DNA of 64,000 nt from Desulfacinum infernum DSM 9756 (GTDB lineage: Bacteria > Desulfobacterota > Syntrophobacteria > Syntrophobacterales > DSM-9756), in the NCBI RefSeq assembly GCF_900129305.1, contig NZ_FQVB01000008.1, forward strand, positions 1 through 64,000, written 5' to 3'. Position 1 is the first letter of the stretch; each line of letters begins with the position of its first letter. The notes under the pieces are model-generated. The model searched no databases. It was not told where the DNA came from and worked only from the letters and a program-made list of their open reading frames with translations. This document shows, one piece after another, positions 8,532 through 16,181 of this stretch. A program made the position numbers and the translations under genes.

Positions 8532-9218
8532 ATGATCATTTCACACACGCATAAATTCATTTTTATAAAGTCCCTTAAGACTGCGGGTACCAGCGTGGAG
8601 GCTGCTCTCTCTCAACACTGCCAAGACCCGGACGTCGTGACTCCTTTGGGCGACTATAAATTCAATCGCGATGAGCAGGGGCGCTGGATCCATAAGTCTA
8701 TGAATGCGGAAGGTTTCTGGCAACATGACCATGCCGTCTCAATCAGAAAGAAAGTCGGAGATTCAGTCTGGAAAGAATATTTTAAGTTTACGATAGTGAG
8801 AAACCCTTGGGATAGAGTTGTCTCGCTCTATTTCTGGCACTCCAGAAACAAACCGGAATTTAAACCACAAAGAAAAATTTATCACAAATTGGGCTGGCCA
8901 TTCAACGAACTTCGAGAAATCCGCAAGGTATTTGATAAATTTGTCGAAGGAGAATGGGAGACTAATGATAAATTCTATCTTATTGACGGAGATCTATGTG
9001 TAGATTTTGCGGTTCGCTACGAAAATCTATCGGATGATTTGAACAAGGTGTGCCAAATCATCGGGTTGCCTCCACTGGAATTGCCCTCACTGAAAAAAGG
9101 ATTTCGGCCGGATAAACATCATTATTCTGAGTATTACACCGAAAAGAGCAAGAAGATAGTGGCCGACCGCCACGCAAACGACATCAAGTTCTTTGGTTAC
9201 GTGTTCGATGAGAGCTGA
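8532..9218 (+). CDS. Sulfotransferase family 2-like protein
   Basis: A 228-residue protein. FIFIKSLKTAGTSVEAAL (about residues 9-26) is the 5'-PAPS loop in the K-x-A-G-T-S form seen in Sulfotransfer_2/heparan-sulfotransferase-like proteins. FTIVRNPWDRVVSLYFW is the 3'-phosphate site. The ATG at 8532 has GAGAGG 5 bp upstream. Codon use is strikingly AT-rich compared with asnB just upstream, a sign of horizontal transfer. With the sulfotransferase at 2923 it suggests a sulfated polymer carrying at least two kinds of sulfate, or two acceptors. Confidence 0.82.
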   Translation: MIISHTHKFIFIKSLKTAGTSVEAALSQHCQDPDVVTPLGDYKFNRDEQGRWIHKSMNAEGFWQHDHAVSIRKKVGDSVWKEYFKFTIVRNPWDRVVSLYFWHSRNKPEFKPQRKIYHKLGWPFNELREIRKVFDKFVEGEWETNDKFYLIDGDLCVDFAVRYENLSDDLNKVCQIIGLPPLELPSLKKGFRPDKHHYSEYYTEKSKKIVADRHANDIKFFGYVFDES

Positions 9219-9240
9219 ATCAGGGGCTAGGTTGAAGAGA

Positions 9241-10797
9241 ATGGCTGGAAAACTTCCCGTCGGGCTGACATCATTGGGCGGATTAGGCGACACGCCCATC
9301 GAGCGGCGCTTGACACCATGGTGGGATGCGATCGATCCTGCCTACAAGAAAGCCTTTGCAGCGATTTTTTGTTGCAGCGTTCTAGCTTTTGGGTTTGAAC
9401 TATTCAACTTGACCCTTCATCACGATGATCTCAATCATCTGATGGTGCAGAAACCACTTGTGGGCTACTACTTGGGCCGATTCGGTCATGCCTGGCTCTT
9501 TTACTACGTCCAAGGAGGCCGTTTCGTGCCCCTTCTCGACACGGTGGTGGGCACGTCCCTCATGGGGTTGTATGGTTTAGTGGTCGGGCATTTTTGGGGA
9601 GCGCGCAAAACCCTGGACCTTGCGCTTATCGGTTGTATTCTGAGTGTATTCCCTTACATGGCCCATGTGTATCAATACAATTCGGTCATGATCGCCTACC
9701 CATTGGCTCATCTTCTGAGCGCTCTGGCCGTCATTCTTTCCGTGAGAAAGCCGGTATTGTCGGTGCCGGCTGCCGCCTTCTTGTATATTCTTGCATTTTC
9801 CATTTATCAATCGGTACTAGCCAACGCCGTGACGATATTTTTGCTTTGGATTGTAATCAAGGTTCTTTTCTTCGATGGAGACCGCAGGACATTCCTATGT
9901 GATCTCGTCCGGCCGTGTGTCACCGCCATTCTGTCTCTGTTGGTGGGAGGAAGCCTTTACGCTCTGATTATATTTTTCATGAATATTCCATTCGACGCAT
10001 CGCAGGGAGCGGATAGGGCTTTCAGCCTCACCTATCGCCTCCAGCATCCTGAGGAGATGCTGGCAGCAATGAAGAGCGTTTTCCAAGGAACCCGGGCCTT
10101 CTTCATGTGGCCGGAAAATTACTTTCCCAACGTTGTCAAGAGAATCCAGCTACTCCTTATTCTGTTGGCGGTATATGGATGCGGCCGATTGGTTGTTAAG
10201 CGGCCGGAAAAGGCCTTGGCACTGGCCTTGTTCTTCACGGCCTGCTTCACTCCGAGAACGTTGCAGATACTTCACCCCCGGGCCAATTACCATGTTCTGA
10301 CGCTCACGGCATACGCCTTGGTCGTGGCGGGGGCCTTTTGGATCGTGAGTTGTTCCTGGCGGCGACCTCTGGCTCGGAACGTGGCAGTCCTTCTTTCAAT
10401 AATCCTTGTCTTGGGCTATGCTGCGCAATGCAATTGGATCTCGACCGTCAATTATCTGAACACCCTTTCCCATTATTCCACCTTGACACAGGTCCTGGCT
10501 CGCCTGAGATCCCTGCCCGACACCCAATGGGACGGCAAGACAGTGGCCGTGGTGGGAAGTTACAATATGCCTTCAACGTTCCCATTCAAGCCGGCCACGG
10601 GTGTTGCCACGGAGTTCATGGACGCGAGGCACATGAGGCAATTGGCTTCCTTGATGCGTGATGAGGCTGTATTCATTCAGGCGGATTCTTCCATGCCCCA
10701 GGTCCTATCCTATGCCTCCAGTCACCCGCCGTGGCCGAAGCCGGGGAGTGTGGGCGTTGTCAACGGCATGGGGGTGGTTGTCTTTTCAAAAGATTGA
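9241..10797 (+). CDS. GtrII-like membrane glucosyltransferase
   Basis: A 518-residue polytopic membrane protein with roughly ten hydrophobic segments. HHDD near residues 60-63 sits in the first periplasmic loop, as in GtrII (Glucos_trans_II). PYMAHVYQYNSVMIAYPLAHL and LAFSIYQSVL match the family's conserved helices. GtrII-type enzymes take a sugar from a polyprenyl phosphate on the periplasmic side and add it to a growing glycan. That fits the GtrB-like synthase at 15156 and the small SMR protein next door. I chose ATG 9241. ATG 9208, overlapping the previous stop, is possible, and neither has a strong Shine-Dalgarno. Confidence 0.75.
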   Translation: MAGKLPVGLTSLGGLGDTPIERRLTPWWDAIDPAYKKAFAAIFCCSVLAFGFELFNLTLHHDDLNHLMVQKPLVGYYLGRFGHAWLFYYVQGGRFVPLLDTVVGTSLMGLYGLVVGHFWGARKTLDLALIGCILSVFPYMAHVYQYNSVMIAYPLAHLLSALAVILSVRKPVLSVPAAAFLYILAFSIYQSVLANAVTIFLLWIVIKVLFFDGDRRTFLCDLVRPCVTAILSLLVGGSLYALIIFFMNIPFDASQGADRAFSLTYRLQHPEEMLAAMKSVFQGTRAFFMWPENYFPNVVKRIQLLLILLAVYGCGRLVVKRPEKALALALFFTACFTPRTLQILHPRANYHVLTLTAYALVVAGAFWIVSCSWRRPLARNVAVLLSIILVLGYAAQCNWISTVNYLNTLSHYSTLTQVLARLRSLPDTQWDGKTVAVVGSYNMPSTFPFKPATGVATEFMDARHMRQLASLMRDEAVFIQADSSMPQVLSYASSHPPWPKPGSVGVVNGMGVVVFSKD

Positions 10798-10846
10798 ACG
10801 GGAATCTTATCGTGAACATTCGACTTTAGGCCGGGAATATAAAAAA

Positions 10847-11179
10847 ATGTTCGTTCCGTCGCCAAAGGTTCTTGTCCCTATCGCCATTGTCGCTACGGCA
10901 CTGGCTCAAGTGCTACTAAAGAAGTCTTCATACTATGAAGTAAGAAGCTTCACATGGTTTGTATACATGGGGGCCAGTGGCGCAGTGTATTGCTTTTCTT
11001 TTATTCTTTATTCTAGAATACTAAAATATTTTGCTCTCAATAAAATTTATCCCGTGATGACGATCGCTCAGATCATGATCGTTTCGTTGGTGGGGCTTCT
11101 CATCGGTGAAGCCATGGGCGGCAGGCATGTACTCGGGCTAGCGTGCGGGATGGTTGCCATCTACCTCATTCTTTCCTGA
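10847..11179 (+). CDS. Small four-helix transporter-like protein (SMR/EamA-like, possible lipid-linked sugar flippase)
   Basis: A 110-residue protein with four predicted membrane helices: VLVPIAIVATALAQVLL, WFVYMGASGAVYCFSFILY, YPVMTIAQIMIVSLVGLLIG and VLGLACGMVAIYLIL. The arrangement matches small multidrug resistance-fold proteins such as ArnE/ArnF, which flip undecaprenyl-phosphate sugars. Between a GtrII-like transferase and a GtrB-like synthase, a flippase role (the place GtrA takes in phage O-antigen cassettes) is the best inference. It is AT-rich. The start ATG 10847 has only a weak ribosome site. Confidence 0.65.
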   Translation: MFVPSPKVLVPIAIVATALAQVLLKKSSYYEVRSFTWFVYMGASGAVYCFSFILYSRILKYFALNKIYPVMTIAQIMIVSLVGLLIGEAMGGRHVLGLACGMVAIYLILS

Positions 11180-11227
11180 TAGTCTGTTTATCTGACACGC
11201 GACCTCGTTCCGTCCGTGTGCGCGGCC

Positions 11228-11255
11228 TATGGGGGCGAATAATCATTCGCCCCTA
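11228..11255. repeat. Palindromic repeat, GTAGGGGCG family (variant)
   Basis: A 28-bp near-perfect palindrome with arms GGGGGCGAAT and ATTCGCCCC, in the gap between the SMR-like gene and the GMC gene. It belongs to the same family as 46722-46757. Confidence 0.8.
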
Positions 11256-11353
11256 TCAAGGGTCTGCTTGCCAAAGGTGCGTTTCATCTTTCATCGTCAC
11301 GGGCCGCCCGTGATGGGGTTAATCTGGATCGAAGAGAGCGGGACCAGGATCCG

Positions 11354-12955
11354 ATGAAATGCATCGTTGTGGGATCGGGGGTCAGCGGAGCGCATGCCGC
11401 GTTGACCTTGCTGGAGAGAGGATGCAACGTTGAGTTGTGGGATGTGGGACGGGAGGAACCTCCTTTCCCCCAAGACGGCGTCACCTTTCATGAACTCAAG
11501 GACATCGTGGAGGATCCTGTTTCCTACTTTCTTGGTGAATGTCTGGAGGGGATTATTGAACCCAACGCTCCGGAGCTTTTGCGCTACCCCCCATCCCGCG
11601 ATTTTCTGGTCTCTCGGTCCGATCCCTTGTGGTGCTTTCTAGACACGAACTTCGTGCCCTATGTTTCCTATGCCAAGGGTGGGCTTGCCAATGGATGGGG
11701 GGCCAACGTAATGGCCTTCGACGACGATGACCTGAGTTGCTGGCCTATTTCATTTGCGGATCTGGAGCCCGCCTATCGTAAGGCGTCCAAAAGGATTCCG
11801 GTGTCGGGCCCGAATGAGGACGACCTGTCACCTTATTGTCGCGGGGTCTCCCCTTCCCAGCCGCCTGTCAAATTGTCCACCGCCGATCAAAAACTCATGG
11901 TCGCCTACGCGCGAATAAGAAAGCAATTTCTTCGACGGGGAATCAGACTGGGCAGGGCGCGGCTTGCCGTTGTGACCGACCAAAGATTCGAGAACGCCTG
12001 TGATTATTGTGACCGGTGCCTCTGGGGGTGCCCGAAGAAGGCAATATACAATCCGGCCGTGACCACCCTGGCGGATTGTAGGAAACACTCCGGCTTTCGA
12101 TATCTTCCCAACCGGTTTGTCCTTTCCCTCGAGACGGATGACAACAGGGCGACCTCCATCCGGTATATGGATACCCGGACGGGACAAATCTTGCGGGAGA
12201 CCTGCCACATTGTGTTTCTGGCCGCAGGTGCTTTGGGTACAGGATCCATCTTCCTTAGAACCTTGAATCGAACACGCCCCGATCTCGGCCCGGAAACGGT
12301 CGGCCTACTGGACACAGCGGTCGTCAAGCTCCCCTACGTCTTGATAAGAAACATCGGAGCTGCGGCAGACGCTCGATCCTTTCAGTTCAATCGTCTGATC
12401 ATGGGTCTTGAGAATCGGGTGGAGGGATGGCCCACCTATATGCATGGGGAGGTGCTTCACCTGACCAGTCTCCTGTATCACCCACTTATTGAAAGAATGC
12501 CTTTCGGGAGCCGAACATCCAAAAATATTTTTTTCTCCATAAAGGCGGCGTTGGGAGTGGTGACGCTCTTCTTCCCGGATAGGATAGAAAGAGGGAACCG
12601 TCTGGTTCTTGCCGAAACCTCCGAGCCCATGGGGAAGGTTTTACCGGCATACGAGGATATCAGCGCCAAGGAGCATCTCGTGAATCGAGTGGTTTCTCGG
12701 GTTCATTCTGCTCTGCGGCGGTTGGGATGTATCCCCCGCGGTGTCTTTCGGTCTCGCCCGGGCGCGGGCATTCATTACGCAGGTACCGTCCCCATGGGGG
12801 AAGGCCCCAAGTGTTGTGATTCGCAAGGTCGTTCCAACTTGTTTTCCAACGTCTATATCGCCGATGGAGCGGCCTTTCCGTCCCTGCCGAGCAAGTCCAT
12901 GACGCTGTCCCTTGCGGCCCATGCCACTCGTGTGGCCATGAAGGCAGATCTTTAA
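11354..12955 (+). CDS. GMC-type FAD oxidoreductase with a 4Fe-4S-like cysteine motif
   Basis: A 533-residue protein. MKCIVVGSGVSGAHAALTL is the N-terminal FAD-binding GxGxxG fold. GGLANGWGANVMAF follows the usual GMC substrate-cover pattern. CDYCDRCLWGCPKKAIYNP (about residues 216-234) has the C-x2-C-x2-C-x3-C spacing of a 4Fe-4S site. HYAGTVPMGEG and the C-terminal YIADGAAFPSLPSKSMTLSLAAHA match the GMC end, although the usual Asn of the NP segment is replaced here (SLPSKS). It would oxidise an alcohol of a sugar or lipid-linked sugar. The next gene is a reductase, so an oxidise-then-reduce pair is plausible. Confidence 0.82.
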   Translation: MKCIVVGSGVSGAHAALTLLERGCNVELWDVGREEPPFPQDGVTFHELKDIVEDPVSYFLGECLEGIIEPNAPELLRYPPSRDFLVSRSDPLWCFLDTNFVPYVSYAKGGLANGWGANVMAFDDDDLSCWPISFADLEPAYRKASKRIPVSGPNEDDLSPYCRGVSPSQPPVKLSTADQKLMVAYARIRKQFLRRGIRLGRARLAVVTDQRFENACDYCDRCLWGCPKKAIYNPAVTTLADCRKHSGFRYLPNRFVLSLETDDNRATSIRYMDTRTGQILRETCHIVFLAAGALGTGSIFLRTLNRTRPDLGPETVGLLDTAVVKLPYVLIRNIGAAADARSFQFNRLIMGLENRVEGWPTYMHGEVLHLTSLLYHPLIERMPFGSRTSKNIFFSIKAALGVVTLFFPDRIERGNRLVLAETSEPMGKVLPAYEDISAKEHLVNRVVSRVHSALRRLGCIPRGVFRSRPGAGIHYAGTVPMGEGPKCCDSQGRSNLFSNVYIADGAAFPSLPSKSMTLSLAAHATRVAMKADL

Positions 12956-12986
12956 GTCGTCCATGGAACATGGAGGAACCATCCCC

Positions 12987-14285
12987 ATGTGGGTGCGAGA
13001 GAAGGACTACGAGGAGATTTGCGCTTATCTGGGAGTCACGCCCAATCCCGATCTCTACCGAAAGCTGGTGCGGTATGTGGCGGACCGATGTAATGTGGAA
13101 CGGGAGCAACGGGGTTTCTCAGCTTATTTAAGTGATCTGCGCCTGTCAAGATCCCGACTGGTGCCATTGGATCTACTCACCCGATTCATTTTTCCGGATC
13201 ACCCGCTGCGCCGGATCCTGAACGCTGTGATCGCCTTGCATGAATGTAATGATCTCGGATACCGGCAAATGGCCGCCGCGGGGCCCGGATGGTTCCCAAT
13301 CCTGACACTCGTTCGAGAGGGAGGAAGATTCCTTCTTTCCCTGTTGATCACTATCCCTTGGTCTGCATGGCACTATTCGGTCTACAAGCTCGAAAAGGCA
13401 TGGCAGTCCAAGGATACTCTTAGAGGTAAGAGGGTTCTCATTACAGGCGTCAACGGAGGGCTCGGAAAAGAGCTCCTCTTTCACTGCCTGCGACAGGGAG
13501 CCCATGTCATCGGAACCTTGAGAACCGAGGCGTCCCGGCAGGAACTTGAACGATGCCTCCCTGTGTCCGCTTCCGTCACACTGCTGCTTGCCGACTTGGC
13601 TAGGGCCGACGCGCTGGTTTCCGCTCTCGAGAGAGCAGGGATCCTCCCTGATGCTCTTGATGTGGCCATACTGTGCGCGGGGACCAAGTACGATGAAACA
13701 TCGGTTCTCGATATGGGTAAGCTGAGAGAAACCTTTCAGGTCAATCTCTTCTCCGCAGTCGAATTTGCGGGCTGGTTTCTTGCTGATACCCAGCGGATTG
13801 CTCCAACGGTGCCCACGCAAGGTATAAATTCGTCTCCCGCAGACCGTTTTCGGCCCCGTAAAAGGTTGGTGCTGGTCTCGAGCATGGGGCGGTGGCACGG
13901 TATGCCCTGGACCGGTGGATACAATGCTTCCAAGGCGGGGTTGAGCATCTGGTCCGAAAGTCTCGAGCAGGAATTGGCGGGAACGGACGGTTCTCCCTTG
14001 GAAGTTCTCATCGTCGAGCCGGGGATCTTTGAATCACGGATGCCCGTGCGCGGCCTGGGCCGCCTCTTGTCCATTTCCAGTGATCGTGTGGCCAGGCACA
14101 TCCTTCAGGCCCTCGCAAAGGGAAAACGAATCATAAGACCGCCGCTATGGTTTGCCTTGCTGACTTGGGCCATCTGCCTTGGGGGAAGAAGCCTGCGCTG
14201 TCGTTTTTTCCGGAAGGCGGTCCGGGGAAGAGGAGACGATGTCGGCCGCTGCGAAACCAGCCTATCTGATCATCAATGCCGATGA
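12987..14285 (+). CDS. Short-chain dehydrogenase with a 140-residue N-terminal extension
   Basis: A 432-residue protein. The C-terminal two thirds is a classical SDR: VLITGVNGGLGKELL (cofactor loop, TGxxxGxG), LCAGTKYDE in place of NNAG, the catalytic Ser in LVSSMGRW, and Y-x3-K in GYNASKAGLS. The N-terminal 140 residues match nothing I know and include a hydrophobic helix, FLLSLLITIPWSAWHYSVY, which suggests membrane association. A second hydrophobic patch sits near the C-terminus. The ATG at 12987 has GGAGGAA 8 bp upstream, and the ATG at 12963 has none. The end overlaps the deacetylase gene by 47 bp. The substrate is unknown. Confidence 0.8.
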   Translation: MWVREKDYEEICAYLGVTPNPDLYRKLVRYVADRCNVEREQRGFSAYLSDLRLSRSRLVPLDLLTRFIFPDHPLRRILNAVIALHECNDLGYRQMAAAGPGWFPILTLVREGGRFLLSLLITIPWSAWHYSVYKLEKAWQSKDTLRGKRVLITGVNGGLGKELLFHCLRQGAHVIGTLRTEASRQELERCLPVSASVTLLLADLARADALVSALERAGILPDALDVAILCAGTKYDETSVLDMGKLRETFQVNLFSAVEFAGWFLADTQRIAPTVPTQGINSSPADRFRPRKRLVLVSSMGRWHGMPWTGGYNASKAGLSIWSESLEQELAGTDGSPLEVLIVEPGIFESRMPVRGLGRLLSISSDRVARHILQALAKGKRIIRPPLWFALLTWAICLGGRSLRCRFFRKAVRGRGDDVGRCETSLSDHQCR

Positions 14286-15096
14286 CTACGGCTATTTTGA
14301 TTGCGTCAGCCGGGGAATCATCTACGCGGCGACTCAAGGTATGGTCACGGCAACGGGTGTGATGGCCACCTCTCCCCGACTGAGCCAACAGTGGGCATGG
14401 CTCCGGGAATCCGCCGATGTGGACATCGGAATACACCTGAACCTGACATGGGGGAGCCCCTTGACGTTGGATATGAAAAAGAAGTTGCTCTGCCGGAACG
14501 GAAGGTTTCCGGGAAAACGACATATTGTCCAGTCGCTGCTCATTGGGAGGATCAAGAAAGAGGAGATAGAGAAAGAGTGGCGCGCCCAGATAGAGAAGTG
14601 CCTCTTGCTGGGGATGCCCCTCCGTTTCATAAATTCTCATGAGCATATCCACATGTTTCCTCCACTGTACCAACGAGTTGTGGCGTTGGCCAATGAGTAT
14701 CAAATAAGTCATGTTCGTTTTGTTGCTTCTGACAAGTTTGTTTTGTCCTCCGGTTCAGTTCTTGCTCGCTCTGTTGCCTTGGACATCTGCAATCGGCTTA
14801 ATCGAAAATTCATGTGCAAGGCTACGCCGCAAATGCTGGGACTGTCATCAAGTGGCAAGCTGGGACCGAGTTGCCTGGAAAGACTCACTTCCCATCTGCA
14901 ACCATATGGAATCTACGAACTCATGTGCCATCCAGGCTTTTTCAATGCTTCGGAAATCCGTTGCGGCGTGCTTCGGCGTTATCACGACTGGGAAGGCGAA
15001 TTGCGTCTTCTGACGTGCCGTAAAACACGAGAGCGGTTGCAGCGCAGGAATATTGAGATCGTCGGCTATCGACACTTGGATGCCCTGAAGAGTTGA
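14239..15096 (+). CDS. ChbG/HpnK (YdjC) family carbohydrate deacetylase
   Basis: A 285-residue protein. The metal-site motifs of the YdjC family are present: INADDYGYF near the N-terminus, HLNLTWG, and NSHEHIHMFPPLY, with ELMCHPGF near the end. These enzymes remove N-acetyl groups from chitooligosaccharides (ChbG) or hopanoid glucosamine (HpnK). Here the substrate is probably a lipid-linked N-acetyl sugar of the polysaccharide pathway (inference). The ATG at 14239 has GAGGAGA just upstream and lies inside the 3' end of the SDR gene, so the two are coupled. Confidence 0.88.
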   Translation: MSAAAKPAYLIINADDYGYFDCVSRGIIYAATQGMVTATGVMATSPRLSQQWAWLRESADVDIGIHLNLTWGSPLTLDMKKKLLCRNGRFPGKRHIVQSLLIGRIKKEEIEKEWRAQIEKCLLLGMPLRFINSHEHIHMFPPLYQRVVALANEYQISHVRFVASDKFVLSSGSVLARSVALDICNRLNRKFMCKATPQMLGLSSSGKLGPSCLERLTSHLQPYGIYELMCHPGFFNASEIRCGVLRRYHDWEGELRLLTCRKTRERLQRRNIEIVGYRHLDALKS

Positions 15097-15155
15097 ATTT
15101 GCACAGCCTATGGACGACCTTTGCCAATCTTTCTCCGGGCATGGGGGAGAACTCA

Positions 15156-16151
15156 ATGGACCTGGAACGGACCGATTTCGTGAGTGTGGTGGTGCCGGCC
15201 CATAATGAAGCCGAGGGGATTGTGGGTACCCTGAAGGAGATTGCACGTGTTCTCGCAAGCTGCGGGGTGAAGTGGGAAATCATTGTGGTGGATGACGGAA
15301 GCCGGGACGGGACGTTTGATCGGGTTCGGGACCTGGCCGCGAGGGAAGGCCGCATCAAGGCGCTTCGCTTCAGCAGGAACTTCGGTAAAGAGTCCGCAAT
15401 ACTAGCCGGTTTGCGCGTTGCCCGGGGTCAGGCGGTCATTACCATGGATGCAGATCTCCAGCATCCTCCCCGATTGATTCCCCTCATGCTGGAGGCGTGG
15501 CGGGAGGGCTCTCGTGTTGTGGATGGCGTCAAGAAGAATCGGGCCGGGGACGGAATAGCTGCGAGACTTCGAGCCAAGGCCTTCAACGCGGTGCTGTCCA
15601 AGATGGGGGGTATCAATATCCATGATTCATCGGACTTCAAACTGCTGGATCGAGTCGTTGTCGATGCCCTTGCGAATCAGGTGCCCGAAAGGCGAAGGTT
15701 CTATAGAGGACTGGCCGATTGGGTGGGATATTCCCACGCAAGCATTCCTTTCGATGTGGAACCCCGCGCGCAGGGAGTGGGGAAATGGTCCTTGCTGAAG
15801 CTGATTGAATTGGCCACCACGGCGACCGTCTCTTTTACCAGCGCTCCCCTCAGGATTGTCACCCTGCTCGGATTGTTGACCCTCGTCTTCGGTTTCAGTG
15901 TAGGGACTGAGGCCCTGATTGGCTGGTTCCGTGGCAGGGCCGTTTCCGGCTTTACCACCACCATCTCGACGCTGCTCATATTGGGAAGCTTTATTATGAT
16001 CAGTCTTGGAATAATCGGAGAATATATCGCCAAGATTTATGATGAGATCAAGGCGCGACCTTACTATTTAGTGGAAGACAGTGTCGGTTTCAGTCCGGGC
16101 AAGTCTGAAGACTTTGTGCCCGCACAACCGAGAAATGCCGGTGCCAATTAA
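15156..16151 (+). CDS. gtrB: GtrB-like polyprenyl-phosphate glycosyltransferase (GT2)
   Basis: A 331-residue DPM1/GtrB-like GT2. VSVVVPAHNEAEGIVGTL, IIVVDDGSRDGTFD, FSRNFGKESAILAGL and MDADLQHPP are the nucleotide-sugar and metal-binding motifs. RFYRGLADWVGY and GKWSLLKLIELATT are typical of the bactoprenol glucosyltransferases. Two C-terminal membrane helices (about 225-295) anchor it. It should make polyprenyl-phosphate-linked sugar in the cytoplasm for the GtrII-like enzyme at 9241. The ATG at 15156 has GGGGGAG 7 bp upstream. An in-frame TTG 15093 overlapping the previous stop is less likely. Confidence 0.88.
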   Translation: MDLERTDFVSVVVPAHNEAEGIVGTLKEIARVLASCGVKWEIIVVDDGSRDGTFDRVRDLAAREGRIKALRFSRNFGKESAILAGLRVARGQAVITMDADLQHPPRLIPLMLEAWREGSRVVDGVKKNRAGDGIAARLRAKAFNAVLSKMGGINIHDSSDFKLLDRVVVDALANQVPERRRFYRGLADWVGYSHASIPFDVEPRAQGVGKWSLLKLIELATTATVSFTSAPLRIVTLLGLLTLVFGFSVGTEALIGWFRGRAVSGFTTTISTLLILGSFIMISLGIIGEYIAKIYDEIKARPYYLVEDSVGFSPGKSEDFVPAQPRNAGAN

Positions 16152-16181
16152 AGGGAAAGGCGTTTTCGTGCGAGGAGCCGA

